Assembly: GCA_027625915.1 (NCBI GenBank)
Contig: JANTQA010000023.1
Location: forward strand, 10,850,001-10,914,000
Direction of reading: 5' to 3'
From: Anaeramoeba flamelloides
Lineage: Eukaryota; Metamonada; Anaeramoebidae
DNA: 64,000 nt
Shown here: positions 58,638 through 64,000 of the stretch, one piece after another
How the letters are laid out: every line of letters starts with the position of its first letter
How positions within the stretch are numbered: the stretch's first letter is position 1
Program-made: the position numbers and the translations under genes
The notes under the pieces: model-generated
The model's input: only the letters and a program-made list of their open reading frames with translations
Database searches by the model: none
Told to the model about the DNA's origin: nothing

Positions 58638-58647
58638 TAGATAAATA

Positions 58648-63194
<4,547 letters not shown>

Positions 63195-64000
63195 CTATGT
63201 AGTAAAAATTTTAAAATAGAAAATATATCAAAATTTAAGGATTAATTTTTTTTTTTTTTTTTTACGATTTTATTTTTTTCCTTGTTATGTAGTAGAAAAA
63301 ATGAGAGATTTCAACAGCTGATTTTTTTAAACAGAGTTTATTTTAGAAACGTGCAAAATATTAATTTGATTTTATTTATTTTTTTTTTTTTTATCAAAAA
63401 AGGTACTAAATGAAGAATATTTCAATTTAAAATTAAAACATTTTGAGAAAAAATCCGAAACCTATTATTTTTGGAAAATATTTATTACAATTATTATTAG
63501 TTATAAAGTCATAAATTTATATATCCACTGCAGTAAAAAAAAAAAATAAAACATGTCAAAAAAAGGTGGAAATTTTTTTTTTTTGAAATTTTAAAAATTT
63601 AATTGTTCATATTAGTAAAAATGATTAAATTCACAAGTATTTTTTAAAAGTTAATAAGTATTCAAATGGGAATTAAAAACTTTTAATAAGTAAGGAATTT
63701 AATTAATATTTTCTTTATTTCAATTTTATCAAGATAGTTTGTGTGGAATACCTTTAAAAAATTAAATATTTTTTTTTTATTTGTAAATAGTTGCTAAAAA
63801 TGAGTAAAAAGTATATTTTTAGGTCAATTCATATCTCGCAAATTAGAGCTTCCAGAAATAACCCCTAATATTTCATCAGAATTATTTTCTGGGTACTTGA
63901 GAAAAACTCTATTCTTATTAAGATAAAGCAATTGTGAAAATGATCAATTTTGGAATTTTAAATTTTTAATTCTAAATCTTATATAAAAAAATATCCTTCC
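63195..64000. other. DENN-PH upstream intron to window edge
   Basis: The 5' continuation of the DENN-PH gene is not visible here; the acceptor CTACATAG sits at 63202-63195. The sequence is AT-rich. A plus-strand two-exon candidate lies at 63553-63926 (listed separately). Confidence 0.5.
63553..63926 (+). CDS. Candidate tiny spliced ORF, 38 residues, doubtful
   Basis: ATG exon 63553-63565 with donor GTGGAA, acceptor TTTTTAG at 63822, and a second exon to TAA at 63926. Phase closes (G + GT) and the product would read MSKKGQFISRKLELPEITPN then ISSELFSGYLRKTLFLLR. The second exon is less AT-rich than its surroundings. No family is recognised, and it would lie within the opposite-strand DENN intron. 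It may be chance, the last exon of something larger, or repeat-derived. Confidence 0.2.

Larger units (their letters stand above)
56730..58647. other. Convergent spacer between RCC1-BTB and DENN-PH
   Basis: Holds inverted repeat M (57095-57570), direct repeat H copy 2 (57637-58155), and a 20-base hairpin next to the DENN stop (58618-58637). Two small exon-like patches (56824-56866 with 56951-56993, and 58270-58430) have plausible splice signals but no recognisable product. Confidence 0.55.

Overview
The window looks like nuclear DNA of an AT-rich, intron-bearing protist. Evidence: GT-AG introns, very long A and T runs, (CA)n(TA)n microsatellites, LINE 3' ends, many short inverted-repeat elements, and a purely eukaryotic gene set (RasGEF, HOOK, presenilin, calcineurin A, DENN, RCC1-BTB, zf-HIT). 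Standard stop codons fit every gene. The mix of RCC1-BTB, HOOK-type coiled-coil, THH1/TOM1-like and PH-DENN genes recalls free-living amoeboid protists such as Anaeramoeba. That assignment is inference only; no rRNA or other marker gene is present.

Layout, left to right: a LINE 3' end (1-412) in front of the last exon of a RasGEF gene (636-1292, +); a three-exon HOOK-domain dynein-adaptor-like gene (4157-6627, +); a two-exon ZNHIT3-like zinc-finger gene (9859-12603, -) with a 2.3 kb intron; a single-exon Lys/Glu-rich coiled-coil gene (15605-17461, +); presenilin in two exons 3.8 kb apart (20813-26024, -); a four-exon THH1/TOM1/TOM3-like 7-TM gene with a 7 kb last intron (28750-36814, -); calcineurin A in two exons 5.4 kb apart (41217-48691, -); an RCC1-repeat plus BTB gene (52887-56729, +) with a 1.9 kb intron; and the 3' part of a DENN-PH gene (58648-63194, -) that leaves the window on the right.

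Most conserved genes were recovered by joining exons across large introns. In ZNHIT3, presenilin, the TOM1-like gene, RCC1-BTB and DENN-PH the codon phase closes exactly. In calcineurin A the two halves are complementary but the canonical junction is one nucleotide short.

The introns and intergenic spacers are full of mobile elements: four LINE 3' ends from at least two types, one tRNA-like (SINE-like) segment, and about ten families of short elements with terminal inverted repeats, some nested or stacked. One insertion (family A into family C, inside the presenilin intron) can be ordered in time because uninterrupted copies of C occur elsewhere in the window. Most genes are housekeeping or signalling genes (Ras, calcium/phosphatase, Rab-GEF, intramembrane protease, dynein cargo, snoRNP assembly) with no operon-like relation to one another. 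I saw no convincing gene system of a new kind. The notable signals are the transposon-swollen introns and several undescribed repeat families.
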